Assembly: GCF_016031655.1 (NCBI RefSeq)
Contig: NZ_JACCHQ010000023.1
Span: 1-64,000, forward strand
DNA from: Bradyrhizobium glycinis
GTDB lineage: Bacteria > Pseudomonadota > Alphaproteobacteria > Rhizobiales > Xanthobacteraceae
Reading direction: 5' to 3'
DNA: 64,000 nt
The position numbers and the translations under genes were made by a program. The notes beneath the pieces were generated by a model that was not told where the DNA came from, made no database searches, and was given only the letters and a program-made list of their open reading frames with translations. The stretch's first letter is position 1, and each line of letters starts with the position of its first letter. This document shows positions 27,217 through 36,215 of the stretch, piece after piece.

Positions 27217-28751
27217 ATGATTGCCCTTTCCTGGACTGGCGCATCGGTCGCGGCGGATGCGGGTTTGCGCCAGAGCCGCGTCAGCTGCAACAGAAGCGGA
27301 AGCAGCAGCAGCGCGATGCCGCCCACGATCAGGCACGTGACCAGCTTGTTCGCAAAGAAGATGCCGAGTGATCCCTTGGAAATCAGCATCGACTGCCGGA
27401 AGGCGTCCTCGGCCTTGTCGCCGATGACGATCGCGAGCACGAGCGGCGCCAGCGGGTAGAACAGCTTCTTGAAGAGATAGCCGACGATTCCGAAGCCGAG
27501 CATCATGACGACGTCGAGATAGGAGTTCGACACCGAATAGGCACCGACGACGCAGATGATCACGATCAGCGGCGCGATCACCACGAAGGGAATCCGCATC
27601 AAGGCGGCGAACACCGGCACCGTCAGTAGCACCAGGACGACGGCAACAATGTTGCCGACATACATCGAGGCGATCAGGCCCCAGACGAAATCCTTTTGGT
27701 CCACGAACAGCATCGGCCCGGGATTGAGGCCCCAGATCATCAGCCCGCCCATCATCACCGCCGCGGTCGCCGAGCCGGGAATGCCGAGCGAGAGCATCGG
27801 CAGCAGCGCGCTGGTCCCGGCGGCATGATCGGCTGTCTCCGGCGAGATGACGCCTTCGACCTCGCCCGTGCCGAAATGCCGGCCGCGGCGTGAAAAGCGC
27901 CGCGCGATGCCGTAGCTCATGAAGGAGGCCGCGGTCGGGCCGCCCGGCGTGATGCCCATCCAGCAGCCGATCGCGGCACTGCGCAGAAGGGCAACGCCAT
28001 GCCGCGGCAGGCGGCCGACGGCACGAAACACCTCGCGCCAATCGATCGTCGAGGAGACCGCGCGGGCGTGAAATTCCTCCTCGACCGCGACCAAGAGCTC
28101 GCCGATGCCGAACAGGCCCATCACCGCGACGACGAAGCTCACGCCCTTGACCAGCTCGTCCACGCCCATGGTGAGGCGCACGCTGCCGGAAACGGTGTCG
28201 ATGCCGATAGCGGCGATGGCAAAGCCGAGCGCAAGTGCCACGACGGTCTTGATCGGCGCCGCACCGCCCATGCCGACGAAGCTGGCAAAGGCGAGAAAAT
28301 AGACCGCAAAATACTCGGCCGGCCCGAACGCGAGCGCAGCCTGCGCCACCCAGGAGGCAAGGAAGGTGATCAGGATGACGCCGACCAGGGCGCCGAACGC
28401 CGCCGAGCCGAAGGCGGTCGCGAGCGCCGTGGTCGGCCGGCCGTCGCGCGCCATCGGATAGCCGTCGAAGGTTGTTGCGACCGACGACGGCTCCCCGGGA
28501 ATGTTGAAGAGGATGGAAGTGACCGAACCGCCGAACAGCGCGCCCCAATACATGCTGGAGAGCAGGATGATCGCCGACACCGGCTGCATGCCGAAGGTGA
28601 GCGGCAGGAGCAGCGACACGCCGTTCGGCGCGCCCAGCCCCGGCAGCACGCCAACGAGAATGCCGAGCAGCACGCCGACCACCATCAGGGCCAGATGCGG
28701 CGCCGTGACCGCGATGGTGAAGCCGTGCAGGAGCTCCTGGAGATTGTCCAT
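27213..28751 (-). CDS. tctA: Tripartite tricarboxylate transporter, large permease TctA
   Basis: This 512-residue membrane protein has about 11-12 helices and the TctA signature regions (GVLPGLGAPNGVSLLLPLTFGM; GEPSSVATTFDGYPMA; ending GITPGGPTAASFM). It is the channel subunit of a binding-protein-dependent carboxylate importer. ATG 28751 is chosen because GGAGGG lies four bases before it; a TTG further upstream is less likely. It is coupled to pdxA downstream and lies 11 bases after tctB. Confidence 0.93.
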   Translation of the reverse strand: MDNLQELLHGFTIAVTAPHLALMVVGVLLGILVGVLPGLGAPNGVSLLLPLTFGMQPVSAIILLSSMYWGALFGGSVTSILFNIPGEPSSVATTFDGYPMARDGRPTTALATAFGSAAFGALVGVILITFLASWVAQAALAFGPAEYFAVYFLAFASFVGMGGAAPIKTVVALALGFAIAAIGIDTVSGSVRLTMGVDELVKGVSFVVAVMGLFGIGELLVAVEEEFHARAVSSTIDWREVFRAVGRLPRHGVALLRSAAIGCWMGITPGGPTAASFMSYGIARRFSRRGRHFGTGEVEGVISPETADHAAGTSALLPMLSLGIPGSATAAVMMGGLMIWGLNPGPMLFVDQKDFVWGLIASMYVGNIVAVVLVLLTVPVFAALMRIPFVVIAPLIVIICVVGAYSVSNSYLDVVMMLGFGIVGYLFKKLFYPLAPLVLAIVIGDKAEDAFRQSMLISKGSLGIFFANKLVTCLIVGGIALLLLPLLLQLTRLWRKPASAATDAPVQERAII

Positions 28752-28762
28752 CGGGCCCTCCG

Positions 28763-29245
28763 TCAAAACCCGAAGGCGGCGGCGAGCGCGCCGTGCGGCA
28801 GGCTGACCTGGAACATGCGCTCGAACACGAGGTAGAGCGCGAGCGCCGTGGCTGCTGCCATGGCGAGCGCGCGCGGCACGGATTGGTGCCGGGGGATCGC
28901 CAGCACCGCGAAGACATAGAGAGCCGAGGCGACATACATCCCGGCGAGCGGGATCGCGGCGACGAAGATCGCAGCCGGCACGAACAGGCCGGCGAGCCGG
29001 CGCAGCTCGATCGACGTGATCGCGATGGGAACGTTTGCGAGCGTCGCGGCCGGCAGCAGGCCTCGCCCCAGATTGTAGAGGCTGCCGAGCACGACGATGA
29101 TCCCGGTCAGGAACGGGAACGTGCCGGCGTCGACGCCTGCGCTCGACCAGCCGATGCCGTTGTCGAGACTGGAAACGACGACGGCCACGCCGAAGCTGCC
29201 GGTGAGCACGGCGGTGGCAAGTTCAAGCGCGCGGCGAGAGATCAT
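28763..29245 (-). CDS. tctB: Tripartite tricarboxylate transporter, small permease TctB
   Basis: The 160-residue protein has four hydrophobic segments and the TctB-like features of an N-terminal helix, a soluble loop rich in Gly (GVDAGTFPFLTGII) and two C-terminal helices. It pairs with TctA in the membrane. ATG 29245 begins a normal N-terminus (MISRRALELATAV); the upstream open frame lies within the repeat element. Confidence 0.88.
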   Translation of the reverse strand: MISRRALELATAVLTGSFGVAVVVSSLDNGIGWSSAGVDAGTFPFLTGIIVVLGSLYNLGRGLLPAATLANVPIAITSIELRRLAGLFVPAAIFVAAIPLAGMYVASALYVFAVLAIPRHQSVPRALAMAAATALALYLVFERMFQVSLPHGALAAAFGF

Positions 29246-29265
29246 GGGCGGCTCCGGCGAAACGA

Positions 29266-29381
29266 TCCTCGTCCTGAGGAGCGCGCTTTGGCGCGCGTCT
29301 CGAAGGACGGCTCCAGGCGACATAGAATCTGCGGCCATCCTTCGAGACGCCCGCCTCCGGCGGGCTCCTCAGGATGAGGAC
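29266..29381. repeat. Long palindromic repeat inside the transporter operon
   Basis: A left arm (29266-29308) with CCTGAGGAGCGCG and GTCTCGAAGGAC is answered by a right arm (about 29337-29381) with CCTTCGAGACGC and GCTCCTCAGGATGAGGA. It sits in the 178-base gap between tctC and tctB and may lower expression of the permease genes relative to the binding protein. Confidence 0.8.
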
Positions 29382-29423
29382 CTGGGCTGCAATTGGCCGC
29401 GCGATCGAAGCCCATCCTCGGCC

Positions 29424-30416
29424 TCACTTGACCAGCCAGCCCTGCTCGCCTGCGACCTGCTTGACGTGCTCGAGGTCCTCCTTGATGAATTTTTCGAGCT
29501 CGGCACCGGTCAGGAACGTGTCGACCTGGGAGGTCTTCTCGATATAGTCCTTCCACTCCGGCGTTGCCTGCACCTTCTTCATGAGGTCGACATAGAACGC
29601 GGCCTGCTCCGGCGTGACCTTGCCGGGCAGCCACACGGTGCGCGGCTGCTCGTATTGCTTGATGTCGAGGCCCTGCTCGACGCAGGTCGGAACGTCGCTC
29701 CAGCCTTCGGTCGCGGTGATTTTCGGCCCCTGCGGCAGCCGCTTCGGGCTGAACACGCACAGCGGTCGCTGCGTGCCGCCGCGCCATTGCCCGAGGCTTT
29801 CGCTGGGATTGTTGACGTGGGAGTCGAGATGGCCGCCGGCAAGCTGCACCGCGGTCTCGGCGCCGCTCTTGAAGGGGATGTAGGTCAGCTTGATCTTGCC
29901 GACCTTCTCGATCATGCGCGTCAGCACCTCGTCGGTGTCCTTGGACTGCGCGCCGCCCATCTTGAATTCGCCCGATGCGGCCGCCTTCAGATAATCGCCC
30001 GCGGTCTTGTATGGCGCGTCCTGCTTGACCCAGAGCAGGAACTCGTCCTGCGCCATCGCCGCGATCGGGGTGAGATCGGTGTAGTTGAAGGCGACCTTGG
30101 AGACGAGCGGCTGCTGCCAGGCGTTCGACGTGCCGAAGATCACCTTGTAGGGATCGCCGGCGGAGGCCTTGCCGTAGACATAGCCCTCGGCGCCGCTGCC
30201 GCCGCCCTTGTTGACGACGACGATCGGCTGATCCGTCAGCTTGTGCTTGGTGATGATGTTCTGCACCGCGCGCGCGAGATTGTCGGTGCCGCCGCCGGGG
30301 CCGGCGGTGGCCACGAACTCGATCGGCTTTTGCGGTTGCCAGGCGGCGAGCGCCGGCATGGTGCCGGCGAGCACGACTGCGGCGGCGGAGAGCAGAAATG
30401 TTGACGTCCGACCCAT
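29424..30416 (-). CDS. tctC: Tripartite tricarboxylate transporter substrate-binding protein
   Basis: The 330-residue periplasmic protein has a signal peptide (residues 1-24, ending LAA). It shows the TctC/Bug-type fold: KPIEFVATAGPGGGTDNLAR near the start, the VNKGGGSGAEGY loop and KSGAETAVQLAGGH. It binds a carboxylate for the TctAB permease. The ATG at 30416 sits at the signal peptide; the longer frame upstream is not translated plausibly. The substrate is unknown. Confidence 0.92.
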   Translation of the reverse strand: MGRTSTFLLSAAAVVLAGTMPALAAWQPQKPIEFVATAGPGGGTDNLARAVQNIITKHKLTDQPIVVVNKGGGSGAEGYVYGKASAGDPYKVIFGTSNAWQQPLVSKVAFNYTDLTPIAAMAQDEFLLWVKQDAPYKTAGDYLKAAASGEFKMGGAQSKDTDEVLTRMIEKVGKIKLTYIPFKSGAETAVQLAGGHLDSHVNNPSESLGQWRGGTQRPLCVFSPKRLPQGPKITATEGWSDVPTCVEQGLDIKQYEQPRTVWLPGKVTPEQAAFYVDLMKKVQATPEWKDYIEKTSQVDTFLTGAELEKFIKEDLEHVKQVAGEQGWLVK

Positions 30417-30468
30417 GATTTCCTCCAGCTGATTTTTTATCTTTTGTTGTTGTCGTATCGACGTCCGG

Positions 30469-31722
30469 TCAGGCGACGTGTTCCTCGCGTCTTCCCAGGG
30501 CCGAGACGATCGCGCCTTCTTTTTCGAGCGCTTCGATTCGTGACTGGTCGAACCCGTGCTCGGCCAGAACCTCTCGCGTGTGCTCACCATAGACCGGTGC
30601 GCCTGAGCGCACTTTGCCCGGGGTCTCCGAAAACTTGATGGGAAGCCCGATCGTCTTGACGGGCCCGAGCGTGGAGTGCTCGACCTCGACGACCATCTCG
30701 CGCGCCAGCGTCTGCGGATCGCTGAGGGCCTCCAGCATGTCGTGCACGGGGCCGCACGGCACGCCCTTCTCGTCCAGCGCCGCCAGCCAATGCGCCCGCG
30801 ACCTGGTGCGGAAGCGCTCGCTCAGGACGGCTTCGAGCTGTTTCAGGTTCGCCATGCGATCGGCACCGGTGACGAAGCGCGGATCATCGGCGAGCTCGCT
30901 CGCGCCAAGCGCTTCCAGCATCAACAGCCAATGCTTCTTGTTGGCGCCGCCGACCACGAGCCAGCCATCCGAGGCTTCGAACGCCTGATACGGCGCGTTG
31001 AGCGGATGGGCCGAGCCCATCGCGCGCGGCGCGGTGCCCGCGGCAAGCGCGATGGTCGATTGCCAATAGGTCTGCACCAGCGCAGCTTCATAGAGCGAGG
31101 TCTCGACCCACTGCCCTTCGCCGGTCTTGAGACGATGGGTGTAGGCCGCAAGGATGCCCATGCTCGCAAGCAGACCGGCGGTGATGTCGGACAGCGGCGG
31201 TCCGCACTTGACCGGAGGACCGTCGGGCCGCTCGCCGGTAAAGCTCATGATGCCGCTCATGGCCTGCGCGACGAGGTCGAATCCCCTGCGATGCTTGTAG
31301 GGGCCGGTGCGGCCGAAGCCCGACAGCGAGCAATAGATCAGCGCCGGGAATTCCGCGTGCAGCGCCTCGTAGCCGAAGCCGAGACGCTCCATCGCGCCCG
31401 GCGCAAAGTTCTCGACCAGCACGTCGGCATCGGCGATCAGCCGGCGCAGCACCTCTTTACCGCCGTCGGTCTTCAGATCGAGCACGATGCCACGCTTGTT
31501 GCGGTTCATCATCAGGAACGAGGCAGCCTCGTCGCCGATCTTCGGCGGCACCGAATGGCGGGTGTCGTCGCCGTTCGGCCATTTCTCGATCTTGATGACG
31601 TCGGCGCCCATGTCGGCGAGCATCAGGGTGCAGGTCGGTCCCGCCATGACGTGGGTGAGGTCGATGACCTTGAGCCCGGCCAGCGGTCCCGAACGGCGAG
31701 AGGTGGATTGCGAACTTTGCAT
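30469..31722 (-). CDS. CaiB/BaiF family CoA-transferase
   Basis: This 417-residue family III CoA-transferase moves CoA between carboxylic acids. The conserved N-terminal PLAGLKVIDLTHVMAGP and the aspartate region LKTDGGKEVLRRLI are present, as is YCSLSGFGRTGPYKHRRGFD, preceding the usual active-site Asp of this family. It lies between an enoyl-CoA hydratase gene and tctC in one operon, and probably activates the imported carboxylate. Confidence 0.92.
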   Translation of the reverse strand: MQSSQSTSRRSGPLAGLKVIDLTHVMAGPTCTLMLADMGADVIKIEKWPNGDDTRHSVPPKIGDEAASFLMMNRNKRGIVLDLKTDGGKEVLRRLIADADVLVENFAPGAMERLGFGYEALHAEFPALIYCSLSGFGRTGPYKHRRGFDLVAQAMSGIMSFTGERPDGPPVKCGPPLSDITAGLLASMGILAAYTHRLKTGEGQWVETSLYEAALVQTYWQSTIALAAGTAPRAMGSAHPLNAPYQAFEASDGWLVVGGANKKHWLLMLEALGASELADDPRFVTGADRMANLKQLEAVLSERFRTRSRAHWLAALDEKGVPCGPVHDMLEALSDPQTLAREMVVEVEHSTLGPVKTIGLPIKFSETPGKVRSGAPVYGEHTREVLAEHGFDQSRIEALEKEGAIVSALGRREEHVA

Positions 31723-31731
31723 CGGCCCGTC

Positions 31732-32526
31732 CTATTGGCCGCGCCATTGCGGCGCGCGCTTGTTGAGGAAAGCATCGAGCCCTTCGCGAAAGTCCTGGCT
31801 CGTGTAGCACATCAGGATGAGGTCCTCGCCCTCGTCCTGCGTCAGCCGGCGTTGCAGACGGCTGACAGCCTGCTTGGTCGCATTCAGCGTCAGCGGCGCA
31901 TGGCTCGCGACGAGCCGGGCCACCTCGTCTGCGCGTCGTTCGAGCGCGGCAAGATCGTCGACGACCTCGCCGAGCAGCCCGACGCTTGCAGCCTCCGTGG
32001 CGTCGACGAGGCGCGCGGTGAAGATGAGATCCTTGACGCGCGCGGCGCCGATCAGCGCGGTGAGACGGCTGACATTGGACATCGACAGGCAATTGCCGAG
32101 CGTCCTGGCGATGGGGAATCCGATCTTCGCAGCTTTCGTGCCGATGCGGAGGTCGCAGGCCGCAGCAATGCCGGCCCCGCCGCCGGTGCAGAACCCGTTG
32201 ACCGCCGCGATCGTCGGGACGCGGCACTGCTCGAGCGTGGTCAGCACGCGATCGATGCGGCTCTCGTAGTCGATGGCGTCCTGGGACGTTTTGAATTCGC
32301 GGAACTGATTGATGTCGGTGCCGGACGCGAAGGCCTTGTCGCCGGCCCCGCGCAGCACCAGCACCTTGATCGCATGGTCGAGGTTGGCCTCCTCGCAGAT
32401 CGCGGCAAGCCGCTCGTACATGGCGAAGGTGAAGGCATTGCGGGCCTGCGGGCGGTTGAAGGTGATCCGCCCGATGCCGTCCTTGCATTCAAAAACGAGG
32501 TCGTCCGCCTCCGCAGCCAGGTCCAT
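31732..32526 (-). CDS. Enoyl-CoA hydratase/isomerase family protein
   Basis: The 264-residue crotonase-fold protein has NRPQARNAF, the oxyanion-hole segments (FASGTDINQF and AVNGFCTGGGAGIAAACDLRI) and a C-terminal FREGLDAFLNKRAPQW. One usual catalytic glutamate position is not obvious, so the reaction could be hydration, isomerisation or hydrolysis. It is the first gene of the operon that continues to pdxA. A 12-base match to the GntR operator lies within its first codons (32483-32494). Confidence 0.92.
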   Translation of the reverse strand: MDLAAEADDLVFECKDGIGRITFNRPQARNAFTFAMYERLAAICEEANLDHAIKVLVLRGAGDKAFASGTDINQFREFKTSQDAIDYESRIDRVLTTLEQCRVPTIAAVNGFCTGGGAGIAAACDLRIGTKAAKIGFPIARTLGNCLSMSNVSRLTALIGAARVKDLIFTARLVDATEAASVGLLGEVVDDLAALERRADEVARLVASHAPLTLNATKQAVSRLQRRLTQDEGEDLILMCYTSQDFREGLDAFLNKRAPQWRGQ

Positions 32527-32553
32527 TTCCTCATGTCCTCTTGTTTTTTACAT

Positions 32554-32567
32554 TTTTGAATGCAAAA
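32554..32567. promoter_or_regulatory. Putative GntR operator, left copy
   Basis: TTTTGAATGCAAAA is the exact reverse complement of the site at 32617-32630. It lies 28 bases upstream of the enoyl-CoA hydratase start. Confidence 0.7.
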
Positions 32568-32616
32568 TTTGCGATTAGCAAGCCGAAACTTCCGAATATC
32601 GCCAGATAAATCTCGC

Positions 32617-32630
32617 TTTTGCATTCAAAA
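32617..32630. promoter_or_regulatory. Putative GntR operator, right copy
   Basis: TTTTGCATTCAAAA lies just before the GntR ribosome site. With its inverted partner at 32554-32567 it frames the divergent promoter region, as expected for a regulator that controls itself and the operon. Confidence 0.7.
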
Positions 32631-32642
32631 CGGAGCGCTTCC

Positions 32643-33308
32643 ATGCTTCACGAGGAGGTTGTCGGCCGCATCCGCGCCATCCTGCTCGACGGCGAAATCC
32701 CGCCGGGCGCGCGGATTCCCGAGCGCGAGCTGTGCGAGCGGCTCGAGATCTCGCGCACGCCGCTGCGTGAGGCGCTGAAAGTGCTGGCCGCGGAAGGGCT
32801 CGTGCAACTGCTGCCGCATCGCGGCTCGCGCGCGGCAAAGCTGACCGACAAGGACATGCGCGACCTCTTCGAGGTCTGCCAGGGATTGGAGGCCCTCGCC
32901 GGCGAGCTCGCCTGCGAGCGCATCACCGACGCCGAGATCGACGCGATCGCCGCCGCGCATGCGGACATGGTGCGGCATTTTCACGAGCGCGACCTGATCC
33001 AGTACTATCGCGGCAACCGCGCCATTCACGAGGCCATCGTGACCGCAGCCGGAAATCCCGTGCTCGCCGGGCTTTATGCCTCGGTAACCGCGCGGATCCG
33101 GCGCGCGCGCTACGTCACACCGATGACGCCGCAGCGCTGGGAGCTCGCGGTGAAGGAGCACGAGGCAATCCTCAACGCCCTTCAGCGGCGCGACGGCGTC
33201 GGCCTCGCCCACATCCTGCGGGCGCATCTCCGCCACAAGCGCGAAGAGGTGCTGCAGGCGGGCTTTGCCGAGACGGAAGGCAGTGACGTCACGTTGAGAA
33301 TTGCGTGA
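32643..33308 (+). CDS. GntR family regulator (FCD subfamily)
   Basis: The 221-residue protein has an N-terminal winged helix (residues about 5-70; GARIPERELCERLEISRTPLREALKVLAAEGLVQ) and a C-terminal all-helical FCD ligand domain with metal-site histidines (NRAIHEAI, KEHEAIL, AHLRHK). FCD regulators usually respond to carboxylates. The ATG at 32643 follows GGAG; an upstream TTG lies inside the operator and is rejected. It is divergent from the CoA/TctCBA/PdxA operon and is its probable local regulator. Confidence 0.93.
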   Translation: MLHEEVVGRIRAILLDGEIPPGARIPERELCERLEISRTPLREALKVLAAEGLVQLLPHRGSRAAKLTDKDMRDLFEVCQGLEALAGELACERITDAEIDAIAAAHADMVRHFHERDLIQYYRGNRAIHEAIVTAAGNPVLAGLYASVTARIRRARYVTPMTPQRWELAVKEHEAILNALQRRDGVGLAHILRAHLRHKREEVLQAGFAETEGSDVTLRIA

Positions 33309-33524
33309 CGCGCAAGTCCGCGCCTTGGCCCAGCCTGCCTTTGCACGTCGCTTTCACGCTCCGGCTATCGTTCTCGTTCAGCGTGCAGTGCCAAGTAATT
33401 CCACTTGCTACCTTGTCGCAACCGGCGCAGCATGCTTTCCGCCGCCCTCCGGCCACATGGCGGAGCAGGCGGCCGCTTACCGCGAACGATTGCGCAAAAC
33501 AAAAGACGAAAGCGGAGGAAACGA

Positions 33525-34496
33525 ATGACATTCGACGTCTCGCGTCGGTCCCTACTCGCACTCGGCGCCGGTCTGGGCGCCAGCGCCATGCTCGGCAACA
33601 GCGCGATGGCGCGGGCGCCCAAGCTCGGCACCCAAACGCCCTACTGGCACCGCTTCATTCTCGGCGATGCCGAGGTGACCGTGGTATCCGACGGACCGCT
33701 TCCGCTCGGCGATCCCTCCGGGACCTTCACCGGCGTTCCCAAGGAAGAGGTCAAGAAGATGCTGGCCGACAATTTCCTGTCGCCCGACAATGTCGTGCTC
33801 GAACAGAATTCCCCGATCGTCAACACCGGCGACAAGCTCATCCTGTTCGACACCGGCATGGGCTCATCGAAGATGTTCGGCGCCAGCACCGGACGGCAGC
33901 AGAAGAGCATGACGGAGGCCGGCATCAAGCCGGAGGACATCGATGCCGTGGTGTGCTCGCATGCCCATATCGATCACATCGGCGGCATCGTCGACGAGGG
34001 CGGCAAGCCGCTGTTCCCCAACGCGCAAGTTTACATTGCCCAGAGCGATTTCGACTTCTGGACCGACGAAGGCAAGCTCGGCAGCGCGGCCAAGGATTTC
34101 GTCGTCCACGCCCGCAAGAACCTGCTGCCGGTCCGGGATCGGATCAAGTTCTTCAAGGACGGCGAGGAATTCCTGCCGGGCGTGCAGGCGATCGCGGCGC
34201 CCGGCCACACCGTCGGCCACACCATCTTCATGGTCTCATCGGCAGGCAAGTCGTTCGCCTTCCTCGGCGATCTCTCGCACCATTCGGTGCTGCTGCTGGA
34301 GAAGCCGCGGATGGAGTTCTCCTACGATTCCGACCCGAAGCAGGCGGCCGAGTCGCGCGTCAAGCTGCTGACAATGCTGGCCGCCAACAAGATCCCGGTG
34401 ATGTCCTATCACTTCGCCTGGCCAGGCTATGGCCATGTCGCCAAGGCCGGAGATGGTTTCCGCTACTATCCAGAGCCGATGAAGATGACGTTATAG
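33525..34496 (+). CDS. Tat-exported metallo-beta-lactamase-fold hydrolase
   Basis: The 323-residue protein begins with a Tat-like signal (SRRSLLALGAGLGASAM) and has the MBL metal motif HAHIDH at residues 146-151, later APGHTVGH and FLGDLSHH, and a C-terminal SYHFAWPG. This fits a periplasmic zinc hydrolase. The ATG at 33525 follows GGAGG at ideal spacing; the open frame upstream is ignored. A paralogue of similar layout lies at 45319. Confidence 0.9.
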   Translation: MTFDVSRRSLLALGAGLGASAMLGNSAMARAPKLGTQTPYWHRFILGDAEVTVVSDGPLPLGDPSGTFTGVPKEEVKKMLADNFLSPDNVVLEQNSPIVNTGDKLILFDTGMGSSKMFGASTGRQQKSMTEAGIKPEDIDAVVCSHAHIDHIGGIVDEGGKPLFPNAQVYIAQSDFDFWTDEGKLGSAAKDFVVHARKNLLPVRDRIKFFKDGEEFLPGVQAIAAPGHTVGHTIFMVSSAGKSFAFLGDLSHHSVLLLEKPRMEFSYDSDPKQAAESRVKLLTMLAANKIPVMSYHFAWPGYGHVAKAGDGFRYYPEPMKMTL

Positions 34497-34556
34497 CTAT
34501 CGGTTCAGATCCGGGCGGCGCGGGCCGCCCGGATGTGCGGTCCCACGAGGCGAACC

Positions 34557-35081
34557 TTACAGGCAATCCAGGCGGGCCCGCAGGTGAGCATCGCTCTCCC
34601 GGCCCAATGCAAGCAATCCGGAATACGGATCCCCGACAATGCCGAGCACGGCGGCAAACGCAGGCTCGGTCTTCATCCCGCGCGCCCTGTGTTCGGCCAC
34701 CGCTTTGCGCAGGCGCCCGTCGTCGAGCGCGAGCAATCTCCGCTCGATCTCGAAGTGCAGCCAGCCTTCCTGCTGATCGACCGGACGGGGATCGCCGAAC
34801 AGCTCGAACGGCCAGCCGTCCCATTCGAAGCGGGCGACCACCGGCCGTCGGCTGGAGCACCATTGGTAGAGCGCAAACCCGTCACAGGAGCGGTATCGTC
34901 GCCAGACCATTTCGGCGAAAGCTGCCACGTCCAGAACGTGGCAGACGACATCGATATCGCTCGCCGGCGTCGAGAGCCCCAAGGGCAGCGTCCCGACGAC
35001 ACGGGGATCGAATTCCCGCAGCTCATCGAGCAATCCGGAACTGCCGATCGCGGCTTCGTAGCTAGCGATCGGTCTCGGCAT
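34557..35081 (-). CDS. DUF4269 family nucleotidyltransferase-like protein
   Basis: The 174-residue protein has a nucleotidyltransferase-like G(T/S)..D.D motif (LGLSTPASDIDVVCHV), with Asp residues spaced as metal ligands, and the conserved GDPYSGLLALG tail seen in DUF4269. Its reaction is unknown. Its first 20 bases overlap the end of the ASCH gene upstream, so translation is coupled. Confidence 0.82.
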   Translation of the reverse strand: MPRPIASYEAAIGSSGLLDELREFDPRVVGTLPLGLSTPASDIDVVCHVLDVAAFAEMVWRRYRSCDGFALYQWCSSRRPVVARFEWDGWPFELFGDPRPVDQQEGWLHFEIERRLLALDDGRLRKAVAEHRARGMKTEPAFAAVLGIVGDPYSGLLALGRESDAHLRARLDCL

Positions 35082-35475
35082 CGCCGAAGACCTCGACCAG
35101 GCGAAAACGCTCGCACATCAGCATCATGTCGTCGCTATAGCGTCCGAGCCTGCCGAAATAGTTTTGATGGGCACTGCGCCAAAAAGCAAGGCTCCGGTCG
35201 CCTTCTCCCTCGTCATAAGCAAACGCATCGTCGACCTCGTTGAAGCGCCGGTATGTCACCTCGACGGATTCGATGACGCAGCGCGGCTCTCCTCGCCCGT
35301 CGAGCACGACCCAGCGCTCACCGGGCGCAGACGTGTTCGGCTCGTCCTCGGTGCTGCACGTCGCGGTCTTGACGCCCTTGATAACGAGCTCGACCAATTC
35401 GTCCGCCAGCGCAGGGCTGTCGCCGAACGCGAAGGTTCGCAGATGTCGATATTGCTCGGGAATCCCCTTGCCCAT
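35062..35475 (-). CDS. ASCH domain-containing protein
   Basis: The 137-residue protein has a single ASCH domain, a small PUA-like beta-barrel. It shows GVKTATCSTEDEP..PGERWVVLDGRGEPRCVIES and, near the end, FRLVEVFG. Some members hydrolyse modified cytidines; others bind RNA. The ATG at 35475 lies one base after the stop of the HAD gene and the C-terminus overlaps the DUF4269 gene, so the three form a tight unit. Confidence 0.85.
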   Translation of the reverse strand: MGKGIPEQYRHLRTFAFGDSPALADELVELVIKGVKTATCSTEDEPNTSAPGERWVVLDGRGEPRCVIESVEVTYRRFNEVDDAFAYDEGEGDRSLAFWRSAHQNYFGRLGRYSDDMMLMCERFRLVEVFGDAETDR

Positions 35476-35476
35476 C

Positions 35477-36196
35477 CTAGCATCCGAGCTTGTCGGCGAT
35501 GCCGCCAAAATCCTTCGCGACGATGTCCCAATGGCCGGTTGCTTCGAAATCGACCTTCTGGAGCGGGCCATACTCCGTCGGCCGCGCCACGAAGGCGGTC
35601 TTCAATCCGTTCTTCTGGGCGGCGGCGAGATCGCCATTGTGGGCGGCGACCATCATCACCTGATCCGGCTTGAGGCAGAGCAGGCGCGCGGCGCCGAGAT
35701 AGGTTTCCGGATCGGGCTTGTAATGCTCGAACAGCTCGGCCGATAGGATGAGATCCCAGGGCAGGCCAGCAAACTTCGCCATGTTGGTGAGCAGCGCGAC
35801 GTTGCCGTTCGAGAGCGGCGAGATCACGAATTTTGATTTCAGCCGCGTCAGGCCGGCGACGCTATCAGGCCAGGGATGCAGGCGGTGCCAGCCTATTGTG
35901 AGGTAATCGAGATCGGACTCGGTGAGACCCTTGATCGCGAACTGCGCGACCAGCTTGTCCAGCGAGCGGCGGTGCAGGTCATCGAGCATGACGTAACCGC
36001 GCTCGGGATGTTGGCGCACGTCGTCCATCGAGGCCATGTACATGCCGCGCCAACCGTCGACCAGCGCGGTCCAATCGGCGCTGATGCCGCGCTGCTTGCC
36101 CCACCACATGAAGTCGGTGATCAGGCTGGTGCGCCAGTCGACGACCGTGCCGAACACGTCGAAGACGAGGGCTTTGACGGCGGAGAGATCGGACAT
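35477..36196 (-). CDS. Haloacid dehalogenase type II
   Basis: The 239-residue HAD enzyme has the nucleophile Asp13 in VFDVFGTVVDWR, SPLSNGN (motif II), and HYKPDPETY with the conserved Lys. The dehalogenase-type VAAHNGDLAAA motif follows. Type II enzymes hydrolyse short 2-haloacids, but many annotated members are housekeeping phosphatase-like proteins. ATG 36196 is preferred to upstream starts. It is the first of the HAD-ASCH-DUF4269 group. Confidence 0.88.
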   Translation of the reverse strand: MSDLSAVKALVFDVFGTVVDWRTSLITDFMWWGKQRGISADWTALVDGWRGMYMASMDDVRQHPERGYVMLDDLHRRSLDKLVAQFAIKGLTESDLDYLTIGWHRLHPWPDSVAGLTRLKSKFVISPLSNGNVALLTNMAKFAGLPWDLILSAELFEHYKPDPETYLGAARLLCLKPDQVMMVAAHNGDLAAAQKNGLKTAFVARPTEYGPLQKVDFEATGHWDIVAKDFGGIADKLGC

Positions 36197-36215
36197 GGGC
36201 GCTTCCTCCACGCTC

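Noticed and set aside
26215..28935. A 906-codon minus-strand frame
   Set aside because: Only the last 333 codons (PdxA) are protein-like; the upstream part is an out-of-frame reading of tctA.
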